From: Mycobacterium sp. UM_CSW
Lineage (GTDB): Bacteria > Actinomycetota > Actinomycetes > Mycobacteriales > Mycobacteriaceae
Assembly (NCBI RefSeq): GCF_000455205.1
Contig: NZ_AUWQ01000014.1
Coordinates: forward strand, 1 to 64,000
Length of the DNA: 64,000 bases
Direction of reading: 5' to 3'
In this document: positions 61,147 to 64,000 of the stretch, one piece after another
Numbering within the stretch: the first letter of the stretch is position 1
How the letters are laid out: each line of letters begins with the position of its first letter
The notes under the pieces: generated by a model
Databases searched by the model: none
Told to the model about the DNA's origin: nothing
What the model saw: only the letters and a program-made list of their open reading frames with translations
Position numbers and translations under genes: made by a program

Positions 61147-61901
61147 CGCTTGACGGTTACACCGTGTTGGTTACCGGAGCCGGCGCGGGTTTGGGCCGCG
61201 GCATAGCGCGCGCCCTCGCTCTTGACGGCGCGCACGTCTTTGTCGCCACCCGATCGGAAAACGGGCGCCTCGTCGCCGCCGACCTCGTCGAAAGTGGTTA
61301 TCGGGCCAGCTGGGTCCGCTGCGATGTCACCGTCCCGCAGTCGGTCGTCGGTGCCGTCAACGCGGCGGTTAGTGACACCGGACGTCTGGATGCGTTGGTA
61401 CACAACGCCACAAGCAACGCGTCCAGCCAGCCGCACCGGCTCGAAGATGTCGATGACGCATTGTGGCGGGACCACATCGGCGTGTCAGTGGCCGGTGCCT
61501 ATCACTGCGCGAGCGCCGCCTTCGAGCCGCTCCGCGAACGGACAGGAACATTCTTGGTCATGACCTCGCCCGCCGGTATCGAGGGCAGCGCCACGCTACC
61601 GCTGTACGCCACGATGAAAGGAGCGCTGCGGGGCTTCGCCAAAAGCCTGGCTCGCGAATGGGGTCCGCACGGAATCACCGTCAACGTGATTTCGCCGCTT
61701 GCCTATTCACCCGCGATGACTGCGGCCATCGAAGCTGAACCCGCCATGGAGGAGCGGCTCGCGCGGCGAATCCCGCTGGGCCGCATCGGCGATCCGGAGA
61801 GCGACGTCGGTGCGGCGGTTACTTTCCTCGTAGGCCCACGCGCCCGTTACCTCACCGGTCAGACGATAGGGGTCGACGGCGGCCATTACACCAACCTGTA
61901 G
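61143..61901 (+). CDS. Short-chain dehydrogenase/reductase
   Basis: A 252-residue classical SDR with TGAGAGLGRGIARALALDGAHVFVATRS, HNATS in place of NNAG, catalytic Ser in VMTSPAG and YATMK. The end GQTIGVDGGHYTNL is typical. Arg in ATRS after strand 2 suggests NADP. It is translationally coupled to the degenerate SDR and followed 11 nt later by the LLM oxidoreductase. Confidence 0.88.
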   Translation: MTLDGYTVLVTGAGAGLGRGIARALALDGAHVFVATRSENGRLVAADLVESGYRASWVRCDVTVPQSVVGAVNAAVSDTGRLDALVHNATSNASSQPHRLEDVDDALWRDHIGVSVAGAYHCASAAFEPLRERTGTFLVMTSPAGIEGSATLPLYATMKGALRGFAKSLAREWGPHGITVNVISPLAYSPAMTAAIEAEPAMEERLARRIPLGRIGDPESDVGAAVTFLVGPRARYLTGQTIGVDGGHYTNL

Positions 61902-61912
61902 GAGCCAGCGGC

Positions 61913-62800
61913 ATGGAGATGGGACTCGTCCTTCCACACACTGGCCCCTTGGCATCACCGTCGTTCATCAGGGATTTCGCCCAGGAAGCCGAAGGACACG
62001 GGTTTTCCCGGCTCTGGGCCGTCGACCACCTGGTGTTGCCCTACCACGTCACTTCGCTGTACGTGCTCGGCCGGCAACCCACCCCGGTGGCCGACGGTTG
62101 GCTGTCGGACAACCTCGCGCCCAACTTCGAGATGATGACGACCCTGTCCTGGGTGGCGGGCCAGACCACCACGATCGGCCTGGGCACCTCGGTCGCTGTA
62201 CTTCCGTTGCGCAATCCGATTGCCAATGCCAGGCAGCTCGCGACGCTGGACGCATTTTCCGGTGGTCGCTTGATCTACGGTGTCGGCGCCGGATGGTTGC
62301 GCGAGGAGGCCACGGCGATGGGTGTGCCCTGGGACCGCCGCGGTGCTCGCAGCGAGGAGCATGTTGCGCTGCTGCGCACACTTTGGTGCGCGAACGATCC
62401 CTATGTCGAATTCCACGGGCAGTTCTATGATTTCGCACCGATGGATCCGCGGCCGCAGCCCGCTCAGCGCCCTGTCCCGATCCTGGTGGGCGGGCACTCC
62501 GAGACGGCGCTCGACCGCGCGGCGCGGATCGGGGACGGGTGGATTTCCGCGCCGACGTCCTCGGGTCGGCTGGCCGAACTCATCTCGAAGCTGGAGCGTC
62601 TGGCGGAAGCACACGGCAGGCCGCTCGCGAGCTTGTACAAAGTCGCGGCTACCACGTATTCGGATAGCCGGTCGTTCTCAGAGTCATACGACGCCTGCCG
62701 TCGACTGGGTATCGATCATCTGCAAGTACTCTTACCCGACGACGAGCCGCACCTCATCATCAACCGCTTCGCGGAGATCGCGGCCGTGTCGAACGGGTGA
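61913..62800 (+). CDS. LLM-class flavin-dependent oxidoreductase
   Basis: A 295-residue luciferase-like TIM barrel. It has MGLVLPHTGPLASPSFIRDFAQEAE at the start, GFSRLWAVDHLVLP, TTIGLGTSVAVLPLRNP and GRLIYGVGAGWLREE, then PVPILVGGHSETALDRAAR. It is probably F420- or FMN-dependent. An AGGAG ribosome site precedes the ATG. It ends the run begun by the membrane cassette and resembles the oxidoreductase at 34,899. Confidence 0.87.
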   Translation: MEMGLVLPHTGPLASPSFIRDFAQEAEGHGFSRLWAVDHLVLPYHVTSLYVLGRQPTPVADGWLSDNLAPNFEMMTTLSWVAGQTTTIGLGTSVAVLPLRNPIANARQLATLDAFSGGRLIYGVGAGWLREEATAMGVPWDRRGARSEEHVALLRTLWCANDPYVEFHGQFYDFAPMDPRPQPAQRPVPILVGGHSETALDRAARIGDGWISAPTSSGRLAELISKLERLAEAHGRPLASLYKVAATTYSDSRSFSESYDACRRLGIDHLQVLLPDDEPHLIINRFAEIAAVSNG

Positions 62801-62896
62801 ATCGTAGCCTCCAGGCATCAGTCGGATCCGTTTCACCGGACCAATCATGCCTGCGAAGGAATCTTGCCGTCCGCGACGGTTTCGGACAGTATTGGT

Positions 62897-62916
62897 TCGA
62901 GAACGTCTACTCTCGA
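62897..62916. promoter_or_regulatory. Inverted-repeat operator TCGAGA-N8-TCTCGA
   Basis: A perfect 6-bp inverted repeat with an 8-nt spacer, 110 nt upstream of the last gene. Its right arm continues CTCTCGATTT, identical to the copy at 50,721. Confidence 0.48.
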
Positions 62917-63026
62917 TTTGTGATAGTGGCGTTGCCGATTGCCGTTCGCGCGGTATGCCATGCACATGGCGCAGGATCTGCGAGCAGCCTTTCGGCGATC
63001 TCGACTGCTTCGCGGAAAGGAACGAC

Positions 63027-64000
63027 ATGACCGAGCCCCGTGCGTTCGAGCTTTGGGACGCCGACAACCACATGTACGAGACGATCGACGCCTACACGCG
63101 CTATCTGCCGGAGAGATACTCCGAAGCATTGCAGTTCGTCGACGTCAACGGTCGCAAAAAGCTGCAGATCCTCGGCGTCATCACCGAGACCATTCCCAAC
63201 CCCACCTACGAGGTGATTCCCACTCCCGGCGCGTGGGCCGACTACTACCGCGGGATAAACCCGGAGGGTAAGACGCTGCGGGAGCTTGCCGAGCCGATCC
63301 GCTGTCCCGACGAATTCCGGCGACCCGACCTGCGCCTGGCGTTGATGGACCGCCAGGGCATTGACGGCGCACTGATGTTCCCGACCACGGCGGGCATGCT
63401 CGAGGAACGGACCAAGGGTGACGCGGAACTCACCCATGCGGTTACCCACGCCTTCAACCGCTGGCTGCTTGACGACTGGACGTTCAACTTCAAGGACCGC
63501 ATCTTCGCGGTTCCGGCGATCTCACTGAACGATCCTGCGAAGGGCGTCGCAGAACTCCAGTGGTGCCTGGAAAACGGGGCGAAGACGGTGCTGATCCGAC
63601 CGGCGCCCGTACCGCGGGAAGACGGAACGTCCCGCTCGCCGGCGCTACCCGAGTTCGACGACTTCTGGCGGCTGATTGAGTCATCGGGTATCTCGGTCCA
63701 GATGCACAACTCCGACTCCGGTTACGACCGCTATCTCTCAGACTGGGAGGGCGGTAACGAGTTCCAGGGCTTCCAGCTGACGAAGTTTCGTGGCTTCATC
63801 TATGAGGAGAGCCGCCACATCTTCGACACGCTGGCGGCGTTTATCGCGCACGGAGTGTTCGAGCGGTTTCCGGGCCTGCGCATCGGCGTGGTCGAGAACG
63901 GCGGGTCTTGGGCGAATCGTCTGATGGATGCGTTCGACCGGGTGTACCGCAAGAAACCGCGCGAATTCAGCGAGCACCCGTGCGATGTGTTCCGCAGGCA
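63027..64000 (+). CDS. Amidohydrolase family 2 protein, cut by the window end
   Basis: The first 324 residues of a metal-dependent hydrolase/decarboxylase. The metal motif reads ELWDADNHMYE, and later IRPAPVPRED, MHNSDSGY and VVENGGSWANRLMDAFDR match the ACMSD-like family. The frame is open to base 64,000 with no stop. GGAAAGGA lies just upstream of the ATG at 63,027. It is related to the amidohydrolase at 42,427 and carries an island-type operator upstream. Confidence 0.85.
   Translation, partial: MTEPRAFELWDADNHMYETIDAYTRYLPERYSEALQFVDVNGRKKLQILGVITETIPNPTYEVIPTPGAWADYYRGINPEGKTLRELAEPIRCPDEFRRPDLRLALMDRQGIDGALMFPTTAGMLEERTKGDAELTHAVTHAFNRWLLDDWTFNFKDRIFAVPAISLNDPAKGVAELQWCLENGAKTVLIRPAPVPREDGTSRSPALPEFDDFWRLIESSGISVQMHNSDSGYDRYLSDWEGGNEFQGFQLTKFRGFIYEESRHIFDTLAAFIAHGVFERFPGLRIGVVENGGSWANRLMDAFDRVYRKKPREFSEHPCDVFRR

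Overview
The window is chromosomal DNA from a high-GC actinobacterium of the genus Mycobacterium. This rests on a complete Pup-proteasome gene set, TatA/TatC beside a HelY helicase, an LppK-type lipoprotein, many GTG starts, and several start codons sitting 6-7 nt after a TANNNT -10 box (leaderless genes). Gene order follows the M. tuberculosis Rv2090-Rv2125 segment from memory, but without the PE/PPE genes that interrupt it there, which points to a nontuberculous species. No rRNA, tRNA, insertion sequence, prophage or CRISPR array was seen.

Bases 1-32,300 are conserved core. A 5'-3' exonuclease gene is followed by a leftward block: DUF4333 membrane protein, helY, tatC, tatA, pafC, pafB, pafA, prcA, prcB, pup and dop. 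Ligase, deamidase, 20S core and tag thus lie contiguous with their accessory genes. Two rightward conserved genes, an unrecognised 614-aa gene and the proteasomal ATPase gene mpa come next. Then follow lppK, a DUF503 gene, tRNA m1A58 methyltransferase, a RecB-like nuclease, a DEAD-box helicase with a structured leader, an RclA/MerA-like flavoenzyme, a DUF4126 membrane protein, hisG-hisE, a SnoaL-like protein, metH and a PAC2 protein.

The metH gene is the most informative core locus. Its 1249-aa product is of the long E. coli-like type, and its leader folds into what closely matches an S-adenosylhomocysteine riboswitch. The 3' strand of the aptamer pseudoknot shares bases with a hairpin that hides the ribosome binding site, so SAH should switch translation on.

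Bases 32,300-64,000 are an accessory catabolic island for CoA-activated substrates. It holds three acyl-CoA ligases, three acyl-CoA dehydrogenases, six crotonase-fold proteins, a MaoC-like protein, a thioesterase, five SDRs, two LLM flavin oxidoreductases, a nitroreductase, a DapB-like dehydrogenase and a TauD-like dioxygenase. It also has a D-2-hydroxyacid dehydrogenase, an HpcH/HpaI aldolase, an Ltp2-like thiolase homologue with a DUF35 partner, two amidohydrolases and one TetR regulator. Many genes overlap by ATGA or GTGA, marking translationally coupled operons. Enzyme types resemble those for breakdown of ring compounds (steroid-, terpenoid- or cycloalkane-like), but the substrate cannot be read from sequence. 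All six crotonases lack the two glutamates of classical hydratases.

Between 59,034 and 60,531 lies an unrecognised cassette of four membrane proteins (32, 39, 240 and 145 aa), followed by a paired degenerate and active SDR. This is the best candidate for an undescribed system. Several island promoters carry a related T/C-TCTC-G/A motif, often within an inverted repeat, suggesting shared control.
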